In this document: positions 42,122 through 54,143 of the stretch, in pieces | How positions within the stretch are numbered: the stretch's first letter is position 1 | Layout: each line of letters begins with the position of its first letter | DNA from: Valencia hispanica | Lineage: Eukaryota; Chordata; Actinopteri; Cyprinodontiformes; Valenciidae | DNA: 64,000 nt | Direction: 5' to 3' | Assembly (NCBI GenBank): GCA_963556495.2 | Contig: OY747711.1 | Location: forward strand, 33,057,914-33,121,913 | Program-made: the position numbers and the translations under genes | The notes under the pieces: model-generated | What the model saw: only the letters and a program-made list of their open reading frames with translations | Database searches by the model: none | Told to the model about the DNA's origin: nothing

Positions 42122-42643
42122 GCACATCACCCCAGTTCTAAAGTCCTTACACTGGCTCCCTGTAGCTCAGAGAATAGACTTTAAAATACTTTTACTAGTT
42201 TATAAATCATTACATGGCTTAGCACCAAAATATGTTGAAGACCTGTTGTCATGGTACCAACCACCAAGACCACTCAGGTCCTCCAACTCTAGCCTACTAA
42301 ACATCCCTAGACTCAGAACTAAACATGGAGAAGCAGCTTTCAGTTTATATGCTCCCCTTATCTGGAACAGACTTCCTGACGAGTGTAGAGCTGCTGAAAC
42401 TCTGAACTGCTTTAAATCTGTTTAGAATTGCCTTTGAGTAAATGCTTGATGTTATATGTATGAAATGTGTTCATGCTCTCTTGCTTTTTTTATTTTTCTC
42501 TTGCTTTATTGTGTATCATGTATAATGTGTGTTTCTTTTATGTGTTTCTTTTAAATCACCAAATCATGTAAAGCACCTTGAATTGCCCTGCTGTTGAAAG
42601 TGTGCTATACAAATAAAATTGCCTTGCCTTGCCTTGCCTTATA
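42122..42643 (+). mobile_element. L2-type LINE 3' end (copy 2)
   Basis: Same family and same 5' truncation point as 9987-10490: 'catcaccccagttctaaagt', then coding traces of KPLTLAPC-type / LLVYKSLHGLAPKYVEDLL, and a tail ending in (CCTTG)n repeats at 42620-42641. Confidence 0.9.
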
Positions 42644-43306
42644 ATTAAAAACTTATACATAACACATTTTTCCTCACGTGTTCAATGTGTTCCTAAAAGG
42701 AATGGGTAAATTTTTGTTTTACATTGATCATTTTAGCTGTTATTTTATTTTTCTATCTTTAATAGTCTGAGTGAGAGGATCGAAAATATGGATATATTTA
42801 AGTTCAACTCAATAAATCGGAACATCATAATATATACGTTTTTTGTAATTAATTTGGAAATTGAAACTCAAATATTATACAGATTACATATAACAGATTT
42901 TATTTTTCAAGTATGTATCTTGTGCTATTTGGATAATTTAAAAAATCCCAAAATTAACTTTCACAAAAGTATTGTAGAAATGCATTATGGCGTACACCAT
43001 TGTAAGGAAGACTCCTGACCCTACATTGTAGCAGATACTCATCGACACCCTCCACAAGGAGGGTAAGCCCCAAAAGGCCACCATTAAAGAAGTTGGCGTT
43101 AAAGAAGCCCATTCAAGAGTTTAGTGAAAATTTACAAGATGTGGACTGCAGCTGGAGTCAGTTCTCCAGGAACTATCACACACAGATGTATCCAGGGCAT
43201 GAGCTACAACTATTGCATTCCTTGTGTTAAGCCACTGCTGAAGCAGAGACAATCCCAGAGGTGTCTTAAATTGACTATATACAAAAAAGACTAAACTGTT
43301 GCTAAA

Positions 43307-43886
43307 TGTTACAATCCTGGCTGAACTAGGAATTTAGGATTAACATAAAATTTCCTGAATTACGTAAGAAATGTTTTAAGACAAAATTACAGAGCTTTGG
43401 TCAACAGGCCAATTGTTACAAAAACAAAGAGCCCCAAATACAGGCTAAGGGAAGCCTACGCAGGGGGCAAAACAATGAACAAACTTAAATTGCTCAGAGT
43501 TGAGATTGCTAAAAGGGATTAAACTAGGAGTCGGATAGCAAACTTAAACTAAACACACATTTTCCACAACTAAAATCAGCACATGACTTAACATTCAGTC
43601 TAAGAAAAGAAAAAAAAGTTGACAAAACAAACCAAGCAACAATTCTGTAGTCAGCTGCTCCCCCTACTGCAAGCCAAGCAGCAAGTATTTTAAAGACCAG
43701 GGGCCCAATCAGCAGGTCTTATTGGCTGATGATGTGCAGCTGGGACTGAATGGTGTGGTGAATTGGTTGAAAGCAGGCTTGATCTGAGGAGCAGAGATGA
43801 GGGCGGGGCTTTACATAAACTAGGAAGAAAACAGTAAAACACAAGCAGAAATAAAAAGTATTGGCTTAAAACAGATGGCCATAACA
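43307..43886 (-). repeat. 3' LTR of the Gmr1-like element (580 bp)
   Basis: Read on the minus strand it begins TGTTATGGCC and ends GGATTGTAACA, giving TGTTA...TAACA ends. It directly follows the polypurine tract. About 160 bp of it recur at 50015-50175. Confidence 0.88.
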
Positions 43887-44232
43887 CCCTCCCCCGTTAC
43901 AAAATGTATGTTTTGTAAACACAGTAAACAAGTGTTGTAAAAGGTATGAATGCAAAACAAAAAAATATTCATGAACAGGATCTGGATAAACCATTGGCAA
44001 GAACTTTTTTTCACTTTTTGTAACGGATGTCCAATGAGTACTCGTGCAAAACTCAGGCCCTTCGCATGAGGCACTGGTTGTGATTATACATTTGTGACAG
44101 AAAAAGTAGTGGATTATGATCGACGTAAACTAGTACAGGTGACAAACTATGGAGAAACTGGATCTTAAGTACACATGAAAGTGCTGAAGAGCCAATACTA
44201 AAGCCAGTATTTCCTTTTCTATAAATGAATAG

Positions 44233-44637
44233 TTACGTTGGTGTTTGTTGAACTTGTGTCAAAAATAACACACGATTATCTAAAGCTTGGTCATCGTTCT
44301 GTATGAGAACTACTGCTGCACCAACGCCACTAACATCAACTTTGCGTGTAAATGGATGACTGAAACCAAGAGCAGTGAGGACGGGTGAATGTATGAGCAG
44401 AGCTTTAACACTTTCAAATGCGCTTTGGCACTGGTCGGACCAGACAAAGAGGGTCTTTGGGCTGAGTAGGTTTGTCAAAGGTTGCTCTGTGGTTGAGAAA
44501 TTTCTGCAGAAGTTTTGATAATATCCAACCATTCCTGAAAAGCAACACAACTTGCATCTTGTTGTGGGTGATGATGAACAGCTTCAACCTTACTCTGAAT
44601 GGGACGTATTTGTCCTTTCCCTACTTCTCGTGCTAGG
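44233..44637 (-). pseudogene. gypsy RT end and RNase H start
   Basis: Continues LAREVGKGQIRPIQSKVEAV after the MITE, then GMVGYYQNFCRNFSTTEQPLTNLL, FVWSDQCQSAFESVKALL and a degraded RNase H start (VDVSGVGAAVVLIQ). In the last, the usual catalytic Asp of the DAS motif reads DVS. The remaining RNase H to 43900 is not readable. Confidence 0.85.
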
Positions 44638-44640
44638 TAA

Positions 44641-45321
44641 AGCCTAGTTTATACTTCTCCATCATCAAGTTTCCACCCGCACATGTATTGACAGAGACAT
44701 TTTCCTTTTATACTTCTCCGTTGGTGTGTCAGTGTTGCAAAGGAATGATCTGCCAGGACAGCAAGGGGTGCAGAATTTCTCTTGGGGGTCTGCCTACCAT
44801 TGCAGAGATGTTTCTGGTCGACGAAAGTTTATTTACTTCAGCTTGTAAAAGCACATCTACTCAAGGAGCAATGGCCAACAGAGTGAGTCTTGATTGAGCT
44901 GGAAAGCTTTTTAGTAGAATTGCTGCTCCATAGAATACTCTAAAAACGCATGTAAACAAACAAACAGGAGACTGTTTTGTTGTTCTCTACACCTTGTGGT
45001 GTTCAAAATCGCCAAAAGACCATAATTAGATAAAATGCCCTTGCAATATAAAGCATTTAGTGGGCAAAAGTTGCATTGACTACTAATTACGTAGACTATA
45101 GAGCACCGTTCTGGTGTAATGATCCGGGGCTGATGTTGGGCTGACCAATCACAGACGTTTGTGTCCATTGAGTTTGACGGATAGTTAAATTGGACTCTAC
45201 TTCATGCGTCCTTGAGTGAGTGATGGACAGCCCTTGAGTCAGTGTCGGACAGCACTTGGGTTGACGGATAAGGTGCTGCGTGTCTCCGCACCTACACAGA
45301 CGGAGAAGTAAAAACTAGGCT
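44641..45321. mobile_element. Harbinger-type MITE inserted in the gypsy pol gene
   Basis: 681 bp. Inverted ends AGCCTAGTTTATACTTCTCC / AGCCTAGTTTTTACTTCTCC, flanked by TAA at 44638-44640 and 45322-45324. Removing it with one TAA restores the gypsy frame AKAKVTYLAREVGKG. Non-coding. Confidence 0.95.
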
Positions 45322-46141
45322 TAAGTAACTTTGGCTTTGGCAAAATCACAGCTTGCCAAGTTAAGCGTCAAATTGGCTAGGGCTAACCAAACAAATACTT
45401 GATGTAGGCTGGACATGTATAGTTTCCAAGTTTTGCTGAACACCACAAAGTCATCCAAATAAGCGCTACAGTCAGGAAGTCCTTCTATGATATGATTTAT
45501 CAATGGCCATTACCATATACTGTAAAAAGTTGTCAGGAGTGAGTAACGCAGAGATGCGAGATGCTCTTTCAGTAAGGGGAATCTGCCAGTAACTCTTAAA
45601 TAAGTCGAGTTTAGAAACAAAGACAGAGGTTCCAATACTGTCTACACAATCCTCAATTCAGGGAAGAGGAAACGAGTCAAGCACAGTAACCGAGTTTACT
45701 TTTCGATCATCAGTTATAAAACGTGGGAAACCTTCAGGTTTTGGTTTCCACCAAACTGGGGGTACTCCATGAGCTTTGGCTGACTACAGCTAAACCATTT
45801 TCAACAAATAGTCAGTTTCCTGTTACTTTAATGTACGTTTTATGGGGTTTGTTCTGCACGGGTGTTTTAATGGGACGTGTGTCTTTAACGTCAATGTAAT
45901 GCTGGAATAATGTAGTGTGGGTTGGTACGTCATTGAATAGACATGTGTTTTCATTTATGAGTGTCAAAATGTAATCTTGTTGTTCAGGGGTCAGATGCGT
46001 GAACTGACTCTTCAATGATTTGGATATTTCATAGTTTAAAAGGCGAGGACTAGAACAGGTGGGACAAGTCAACTTTAACCCATCTAAATCAACTGACTCA
46101 GACATTTCTGTCTGGGTGATGTCAGCAACTGGTTCAAACAC
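45322..46141 (-). pseudogene. gypsy reverse transcriptase
   Basis: Begins with a linker containing LTPEQQDYILTLINENTCLFND and a T-rich RT N-terminus. The fingers and palm at 45540-45800 are readable with stops (WWKPKPEGFPRF-type, LDLFKSYWQIP-type). SAYLDDFVVFS at 45440-45470 is the catalytic YLDD box. The segment ends in CDFAKAKVTYL where the Harbinger MITE enters. Broken by several stops. Confidence 0.87.
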
Positions 46142-47300
46142 AGCTTGGTTGTGAGTGGTACAGTTTTAGTATGTTTACATGACATACCCAAGTTTTACGG
46201 TGTCGATTTGGGGTGCTGATTATGTAATCTGTTTCTTCAACTTTTTCATGAACCTCAAATGGTCCATCCTCTCTTGCTGACAGATCAGAGCCTGCAACAG
46301 GCAATAGAGCCATCACTTGATCTCCGATATAAAAACTTATTTTAACATAAGATCCGTCATGATTTTTCTTTATTTTTCTCTGAGACTCTGACAGATGTTT
46401 TTCAGAGAACTCATTTGCTTGGGCCAATCTGGTTTGGAAGATTTGCATCTACTTTATTACAGTTTCTCTTGACGTTTCGGTCAGAACTAAGAATTGTTCG
46501 TTTAAAGCTTTAAGTGGTCCTTGAGGAGTATGGCCAAAGACATGCTGAGCAGGACTGGATCCTAAGGATTCCTGGAAAGCTTCTCAGGCAGCAAATAAGA
46601 CAAAGGGAATACCATCGTTCCATGTTTTTTTGGTTTCACAGCAATACTTATGGAACATAGATTTTAGTCTTTGGTTCCAACATTCTAATGCGCCTTGTGA
46701 CTCAGGATGGTAGGCAGACAAAACATGTTTTATTCCTAAGACTTTGGGTTCCTGTTTAAACAATAGAGACTGAAAGTTTGTGCCTTGGTCACTCTGAAAT
46801 GTTTTTGGCAATCCAAATACTGCAAAACATTTTGTTAATGCTTTCACAATGGTTTTATTCTTAAAATGATAGCTTCAGGGAAATGAGTAGATGCACACAT
46901 TATGGTTAAGAGGTACTGGTTTCATGATTTGGTCTTAGGTAAAGGACCAACACAATCAATGATGATGTGGTCAAATGGTTGATCAATCGCTGGGATTGGC
47001 TTTAATGGAGCAGGAGGTATTTTCTGGTTTGGTTTGCCCACCAACATGAGAACTGCGACAGAATCTAGAAACGTCACAATTCATACCAGGCCGAAATGTT
47101 GAAGTGAGAGGTGATACGTTTTTGTAACACCTAAGTGACCTGACAAATGACCTTCGTTAGCTAGAGAGGACTTTTTATCAGTACAAAATAGGCATGACAA
47201 TCTGTCCTTGCTCTATTCTGCATTTTCTGAGTTATGTAAGGACCATTGACGCATTAACACATTGTTCTCCAGAAAGTAGGCTTAATTTTGTTATTTTTTT
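46134..47300 (-). pseudogene. gypsy integrase (precedes RT)
   Basis: In order along the minus strand: an HHCC zinc-binding region (H..H in GHLSGHLGVTKTY at ~47150, C..C near 47060), catalytic core with IIIDCVGPLPKTK (first Asp, ~46950), SDQGTNF (second Asp, 46795) and HPESQGALECW (Glu, ~46680), then a GPY/F-type C-terminal module (GPFEVHEKV to CHVNILKLYH, 46150-46290). Frame breaks and stops between blocks. Its last codons overlap the start of the RT frame by 8 bp, so the two parts are contiguous. Confidence 0.9.
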
Positions 47301-47384
47301 ATTGGCATCCTCAGCACCATGTTACTGTAACAGCATTTTAAGGAGGCATTAGCCTTCTACGCTGAAATCAAGTGTTCTCTGGTT

Positions 47385-48775
47385 ACAGGACTTTAGGTCT
47401 CTAAAGCTATTATTAAATTAGCAGCTAATAAATCAACTGGCCTGGATTCTATCTCAGCTGAACATCTAAAAAATGCAAGCTCAAGGCTGTATATACTTCT
47501 TGCACTAGGCTTCACTGCCTTCATGATCCATGGCTTTCTTCTAGACTCAGTGATGTCTGTGATGTTGACTCCTGTGATTAAGGATAAAGCAGGAAAAGTG
47601 GGCTCCTCAGACAACTATAGAACCATCGCTCTAGCTAATATAACATCAAAAGTTGTGGAACAAATTCTCCTTGAGAGCATCAATGAATTGATTATCTCTG
47701 CAGATAATCAATTTGGTTTTAAACCAAAGCATGGTACAGATATGTGCATATATGTCCTGAAGGAACTATTAAGCAACTGTAAGAGAAAAAATTCAACTGT
47801 TTTTATATGCTTTTTAGAGGCATCTAAGGCATTCGACCGGGTGAACCATTGGAAATTATTTTAAAAACTGGATGCAGCAGGTGTCCCTAAAAACATTGTC
47901 AGAATTCTGACATATTAGTATGCCCAACAGACCATGCAAGTGAAATGGGACAACTGTATGTCTGCTCCTTTTCATATCAGTAATGGAGTAAGACAAAGGA
48001 GCATCTTATCTTCCATTTTATTAAATTTTTATATGAATGAATTATCACATAATCTAAACCGATGTAAAACTGTCTGTATGGTTGGCAGTACAGTGATGAA
48101 CCATCTTATGTATGCAGATGACTGTGTTATTTTTAGCCCAAGCTCAGCTGGTCCGCAGCATCTACTTAACATATGTTCTGTGTTTGGGGAAGAACATGAT
48201 GTAAAGTACAATGATTCCAAAAGTGTTGTTATGATTTGCAGAACTGCAGAAGACAAACATTTAACCTTCCCTGTTTTTAGACTCGCAGGTAATGTTCTTA
48301 ATATCTGCAGTAATGTGAAATATCTCGGCCACCTGCCACAGATCAATTGACAAATGACGATGAAATTAATCGTCAATGCTGTATGCTTTACGTGCGAGCA
48401 AATGTTTTGTTGCGTAAATTTGGTTGCTGCACTGTTGGAGTGAAGTTTTGGCTATTCAAAGCATATTGTTTGCCTTTGTACACTGCACATCTGTGACTGA
48501 ACTATAAAAAAGCTAGTCTTCCAAAACTGCAAGTGGCATTCAATGACGCTTTGAGGATGCTACTAAAAAAGCCCAGATCAACGCGTGCAAGTGAGTTTTT
48601 TGTGAGTACCAGAGTGGACACACTGCAGTCTGTCCTGCGAATAGCGATGTTCGGGTTTATTTGCTGGTTGAATGATTCTGTAAATCAAGTTGTTCTGGTG
48701 CTGGTGAATGTTAGGTACAGTGCCACACGCTGTATGTCTCAGTTTTGGGAACGGACCAGATTCAGATTTAATGGA
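47385..48775 (+). pseudogene. non-LTR retrotransposon RT (I/jockey type, possibly Nimb)
   Basis: Plus strand, opposite to the gypsy it sits in. Blocks in order: NKSTGLDSISAEHLKNA (47425), MLTPVIKDKAGKVGSSDNYRTIAL (47560), FGFKPKHGTDMCIYVLKELL (47710), motif A FLEASKAFDRVNH (47812), GVRQRSILSSILLNFYMNEL (motif B; the usual QGG/QGx altered to RQRS, 47990), LMYADDCVIFSPSSAGPQHLLN (motif C, 48108) and NDALRMLLKKPR (48542). 5' part absent; stops at 47862 and 48348. Confidence 0.87.
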
Positions 48776-50014
48776 CTGAACTGTTACACCTTCCCACTGA
48801 AGGACAGCGGCATTCCTGGACGTAATGGACAATGAACCTGGTTCTAGCTCCAAAGACTGAACAGTGCGCATTCTTTGGAACTAAAAGGCGGATGTTGAGG
48901 CCATGGCCTTTGACTGAACAAACTGCATCTCCCAGCATCCTTTCAATGAACGAACTGCATCTCCCAGCATCCGTTGCGCTGCCCTCAACCCATTATCATT
49001 GGTCTGTGGCCAGTGATGACATCACAGAGTTGATGAACGGCAGCGCAAACCGCTCCCTTTAAACGGGAAACTTTCTACGTTCTTCGTCGTGGACTGTGGA
49101 GAGCTGCCCCGACCAAGTAGGAAAACCTGGTTTATTTCTTTTGGTCTGGGTAGAGGAGATTAGGTCTAGGATTAATATATCCATTTTCTGTGGTTAAAAT
49201 AAGTTTGTCAACTTGTTAACCACTGTTTATTCTTGGTCGTCTGTCGCTGTACACCGACCCTGAATGTTGCATGCTTTTTGTGTTTTATTATTTGACTTTG
49301 GTTGCAACCAGCAGCAGTATATTATGTTGTATTATTTCCTGGCTTGTTTTATAGTCCGCTGCGGTCGGCGCGTGTCTGTTTAGAAAGGTCGCGCGGCCTC
49401 AGTTGATCCCCTGTCTCTGTCGCCCCCGTTCCCTTTGTCCAAGCCACCATTGCTAATAAACTAGCCTTTGTTGAATCGCCACGCGGTCTTCCTTTGTGAA
49501 CCGATCGCGCCAATTGATAAGGCTTGAGTTATTGATTGCATTGAGGGGGGTGAGCTGAACCCCCCCCCCATTCGCTCGCTGTCCCCCCCACACACACACA
49601 GCCGCACACACGCCCCCTTCCCTGACGTTAACTTTGTTCTATATTTTTGCATGCGTTAGAATAGATGGAAATTATGAATGAAATGTAATCTGTAAGGTTG
49701 ACCCATTTCGTTAATAAATTCCCTTAAGTAACGAGAAGTTTCCTGTACTATTTCAGTGTGTGCTGTGAAGTTTGTTTTAACCCCGCGGACGAACTGCGCC
49801 TTTTCAGAGAGACTGATTCTGACTGTCTGGTTTAATTAAAATTATCTCATTTATGAGATTGGTGCCCTTATATCTTTAATAAACAGGTTAAACTTTAACG
49901 TCATCAATAATTATATTAATATTAAATTATTGATTATAATTATTGACGCTCAGAAAACCAGACAACTACTTTTTATTATTAATAGTTACAACACTAGGAT
50001 AAATTAATCCTAAT
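48776..50014 (+). other. CpG-rich stretch, possibly part of another LTR element
   Basis: Contains a duplicated 'actgcatctcccagcatcc' (48922-48972), a promoter-like CpG-rich zone (48990-49500), an AATAAA at 49457, a poly-C/CA tract at 49558-49610 and an AT-rich hairpin at about 49895-49950 ('tcaataatta' / 'taattattga'). It resembles LTR promoter plus R/U5 sequence but I cannot define ends. Confidence 0.35.
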
Positions 50015-50175
50015 CCCAATCAGCAGGTTTCATTGGCTGATGATATGCAGCTGGGACTGAGTGGTGTGGTGAATCTGTTGAAGCCAGGCTTGATCTGAAG
50101 AGCAGAGATGAGGGCAGGACTTTACATGGAAGAAAGTGGTAAAACACAAGCAGATGTAAACAGATGGCTGTAACA
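50015..50175 (-). repeat. 5' LTR remnant of the Gmr1-like element
   Basis: Matches the first ~175 bp of the 3' LTR (shared 'attggctgatgat' and 'ggcttgatctga' blocks). The rest is replaced by unrelated sequence at 50014 and below. Confidence 0.85.
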
Positions 50176-50197
50176 ATAAATGTTGCTTTTTATATGG

Positions 50198-50545
50198 TGT
50201 TGGGGAAAGAAATGTCTTCTTGTCTTCATAGGAATGAGGCTGGAGTCTGCATCTGCGTTTTTCATATGTTATTACGGCCAGTCTTAACATGAACCGGTCT
50301 GGGCCAACACTCAGACTCTCTTGCACCCAGATCATGTCTGCCCTCTCTGCAAGCAGCTTCTGCCTTCAGTCCCCTGATGTTATGTCTTCATTGCAAGGTT
50401 AACCAAAACAATCATCACTGCTGTGGACTCAGCAGTTAGATCAGAGTGGGTGAAAGGCCTCTTCACCGAGTCTAATAATTATTGTGATAAAATTATTAGA
50501 TCAATATAATAGACTTTAGATCCGAAAATAATTTTTCCACGTCAG
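50198..50545 (-). repeat. 3' LTR, 348 bp
   Basis: Starts TG and ends CA on the minus strand. An AATAA(A/C)AT poly(A)-type word lies in the R-like part. Related sequences at 30980-31272 (+), 52280-52451 (+) and 56341-56462 (-). Confidence 0.85.
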
Positions 50546-51870
50546 TATCCCTCCTCTTATTACTCTTTCAGTAATAATACAAATAAAAGGTAACTAGGAG
50601 CTGTTCTTTGGGGGTGCAGGCAGCAAAAGTAAAGACAATAAAACACAGTTTCAACTCATTATTCATCAATTCATTGTCAATTAATTGTCCATTATGAAAT
50701 TATCATGAATTTAGTTCTTGAACCACAAGAATGAGAAAAATGGGGCCTATACTGTACATCTATGGGGCCTATACTGTACATCCCTCCAGATGACATTATT
50801 GAAGACCTTGTAATTATGCCATATTCCCGTGATTCCTGATTCCTTCACTAATAATGACTTAATCCATTAATTGACATAACATTGAGTTTTTTGTAACATT
50901 TCCTCTCTTTTTCTTTCAAAATAGTAATGCCCAAAACATACAGAAATATTTCAAGATGTTGATACAATTTCTAATGGGTGCGAGGAGAGCCGACAAAAAA
51001 ACAAAAAAAACAATGATCAAACAATTTATAATCAGACATGAATCATGCTGGCCATGGAATTAGCTCAAAGTAACCAGGGATCGTACATTCAAATGACGTT
51101 GTTGAGACATCATTTGTTTGTCAGAAAAAAACCCCCACCGGGGATCTTTATTTACACCATTTGTGGTTTTCTTTTGTTCACCACTTCATTCATATTGGTG
51201 TGAAAAGATTCTGACGACCTCCTGCCCCCAAGGACGGCCTTCGTCTTATCATCCGTCACGACTCTAGAAAAATCCAACAGAGAGAGATGCTATGTACTGT
51301 AGCCTCTTTTTGCCTGTCTCAATGAGATATTAAATCTGGATTAGGTGTTGAACTGTGCACGCCTCCCTTGTAGCTGCTCCATGTCATGACCCCCAAGGTC
51401 CACCTCTGGTCCTCCTCAGCTTCGGTGTCACCTCAGAAGGGAAGGATCACCAGTCAGGAGGCCCCTGATGTGATCTCCAGCTGAGTTAGTGTTAGAGCAT
51501 GCTAGTCCAGATATATGTGAGCTAATTCAAAGGATAGTTAGTTGATTATAAGTAAGTGATTAGGTAAAAGAGTATGTTAGAAATAATTAGCAGAAATGGG
51601 GAGTTTGTTTTAGATTACCTTGATACAGGTGCTGCATCAAGCAATCCTAAACAAACTCCACAACTTAAGTTAATGAGCCTCGCTTCTTTAACTCTTTGTG
51701 CAAGAGGAAATCAATCAAGAATCCATATTTAGATAATCATCATTGAAAAAGGTAGTTTAGTTTTTATATCCAACAAACCCAACTGTAGAGCCGTTTAATC
51801 TTAATGACCGTGCTTCAAGTTCAATTGGAGTAGAGCTGTGGAGATAAAAGTTAATACACAATAAAGGAAA

Positions 51871-52279
51871 TCTCAATGGTTAAATTTGCTTCATCAGCTT
51901 CTCCTGTACCTGGGAAAAAAAGGATAAACGTCAAAGCTTAAAAACGTAACTCAAAAGGTTCCCCATAATCATTGTGGGATCCCAGTTCAGCTGCTCGAAC
52001 CCCTGAGGCATCTTTCCCATTTTAAAACCTTTCCAGTACCTGTTTCTTTAAACAAACACACTTTTTTGTTCTTAAGACCATGTATTTTCTGAAATCCCCA
52101 GTTTATTCAGAATCTGTTTCTAAAAACTTGTTTACAGAACCATGCTTTTCGTCCATGCGACAATCCTTGAAAAACACTTTCAGGGCGTATTTTCTTCGTC
52201 AGCATAATTTCTTTCAAAACCCAGTTGTTCTCCATTCAGTCAGGTTGTTGCTGAATGAAATCTGTTCCAAAAAACGCTA
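51871..52279. other. unassigned part of the retrovirus-like element
   Basis: Between the recognisable 3' internal region and the inverted leader; no motifs seen. Confidence 0.4.
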
Positions 52280-53500
52280 ACAGGCTGCGGCCCGCGGGCA
52301 GAGAGGGCAGACATGATCTGGGTGCGAGAGAGTTCGAGCGTTGGCCCAGGTGGGCTCATGTTAAGACAGGACATAATAAAACATGAAAAAGCCGGTGCAG
52401 ACTCCAGCCTCATTCCTCTGAAGGGAAGAAGGCATTTCTTTCCATGACACAATGGCGCCCAACGTGACCTTCATCAGGCAAAACAGAGTGGACAGGGGAT
52501 GTTTTGTTTCTCTCTGGCATCTGAGTTTCGGACAGAGAAATAGTCACCGTCAAGAAATCCCTGATCGGCTGGCTCCTGGTGGAGAACCCCGGTTTCTGGG
52601 TGAGGCTCAGTCTGACAGAGTGCTGGACTCTCATGAAAGGATGGATCTTTGGCTGTTTATTTGTTCTGATTTGGGGATTTTTTTACGCTCTCCGAGTCTA
52701 TCTACTTTGAGAGGAAGATAATTACTTTTTTCCCCCTCTCCGAACCTGTGGGAGAGAGCAGCAGCTGAGAGTGAACTTTAAAAACAGGAAGAAAGGCAGA
52801 ACAGCTGGACAGAACAGTTTATTTTGCATCCACTACCAATTGGATCAAATTGAGCCTGGAATAGAAGAGTGGTCTTGCAGCGAGCTACATGCAAGTTCTC
52901 TATACGTTTCCCAGTTGTTGTTTTTTTTATGCTGCGGAGAAAGTTCAAGAATGAAATCGCACCTCTCTCCTTTATACAAGACCCGACAATGCAGAGAAAA
53001 AGAAGACGTCTGAATTTGACCTTCAACCAACAGTGTCCAGTGTCCAGAGAGGGGGTGGAAAGAGCCCGAAAAAGAGCTGTCCCGTTCGATGATCACAGAG
53101 TGCAGCAACTGAAGGGGGGAGAGATTTAAAATCATTTTACAGAAGCAAACAGGGAAAGACAGTAGGGACATTAAGATGATTCTAAAATTGGGGGGTCAGA
53201 TGGTCTGGACAAGCACAGACTTTGATAAAACTGGAAATTACTGCCGGGTTTAAGAATCAGTTATCATGCACATCTGGGTTTTGGGGAGACTTTAACAGAC
53301 AAATCACGCACGCTCACGCAATGAAGTAATGCTTGCTGGACTGATTCATTCTTAGAATTATCATCACAGGAACATGCATACACACTTAGTAGAAACAGAG
53401 AGCTTGATAAACATTTTTTTTCTGAATGGCTAAGGCAGATAAGGAGAACTGGGAACTGAGGTTACATTAATTTACAGTAATGCTGTCTCTTTCTCTTTTC
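52280..53500 (+). mobile_element. inverted LTR end, tRNA-Lys-type primer site and leader
   Basis: Plus strand. The last ~170 bp of the LTR (ending CA at 52451), then a primer-binding site TGGCGCCCAACGTG at 52453-52466 complementary to the 3' end of a tRNA-Lys, then about 1 kb of leader-like sequence without a convincing gag. The opposite direction of this block to the LTRs on both sides suggests inversion. The ATG inside the primer site (52452) is not a gene start. Confidence 0.75.
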
Positions 53501-53869
53501 TCTTCCTACTGGCTCAAGCATGCGGAAGACTGGCCATGGAGAAATTTGCTGAAACGGTTACGTTTTTCTTGGGTTTAAACATTAGCACATGCAGAGATTT
53601 GAATGAACTTGGAACGCATTTAGTGCTGAGCGAGAGACAAAGAAAAAAAATTGTTTGGGCCAGTCTGCAGCTGGCCATGTGTTTTGGAAAACATATGAGA
53701 AACACATACCTAAATTCCTGAGGCAGCACCAGCAGACAGAAAATAAGAGGATCTTTTGTGACATCAATGTTTGTTTTCTCGCAATGCATCATGGTACTGT
53801 GTGGCAGGAAGCATCGTATTTCACCTGTAATTCTATTGTTTTGCATCTTTTGATGACGATTTAGAAAAG

Positions 53870-54110
53870 CTGATGGTTCATTCTTGCTGTGTGGTTAATT
53901 GTACGGCCCGTTGGGGGTCTGATAAACGGTTTTTCTAATTCCCTCTGAAAAGGATCACGAAAAACGAAAGAGATGGCTCAGGGGAATAAAGAGATTATCT
54001 TGTTACTGCACTACTAAAATTGTACAACAGCAACTACATTTCCAAAAATAAATAAGGACACTGATCAATGAAGATCTACCCAGCTTTGCAGTTGCAGTGA
54101 GCAGTGACCA
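53870..54110 (+). pseudogene. THAP zinc-finger remnant (ISL2EU-type transposon)
   Basis: Translation from 53870 gives VHSCCVVNCTARWGSDKRFF, then after a stop FPLKRITKNE. This fits the C2CH start of a THAP DNA-binding domain. Later stops destroy it. Its neighbour on the opposite strand matches the partner gene of ISL2EU-type transposons, so both are likely relics of one element. A decayed host THAP gene is the alternative. Confidence 0.65.
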
Positions 54111-54143
54111 CTTAGCGATCACTCACGGGAGATGTGAATCACG

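Larger units (their letters stand above)
43307..50175 (-). mobile_element. Gmr1-like Ty3/gypsy LTR retrotransposon, degenerate
   Basis: Minus strand. 5' LTR remnant at 50015-50175; pol with integrase (46134-47300) followed by RT (45322-46141) and RNase H (44233-44637); polypurine tract GGGGGAGGG at 43887-43900; 3' LTR at 43307-43886. Flanks are CTAAA and ATAAA, a 5-bp duplication with one mismatch. Integrase before RT is the order of Gmr1-like elements described from deuterostomes, unlike ordinary Ty3/gypsy. Gag and protease are replaced by a LINE and other DNA. A Harbinger MITE sits in pol. Confidence 0.87.

Noticed and set aside
52452..52721. 89-residue frame starting at the ATG in the primer-binding site
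   Set aside because: The ATG is part of the primer site; no gag-like motif follows.
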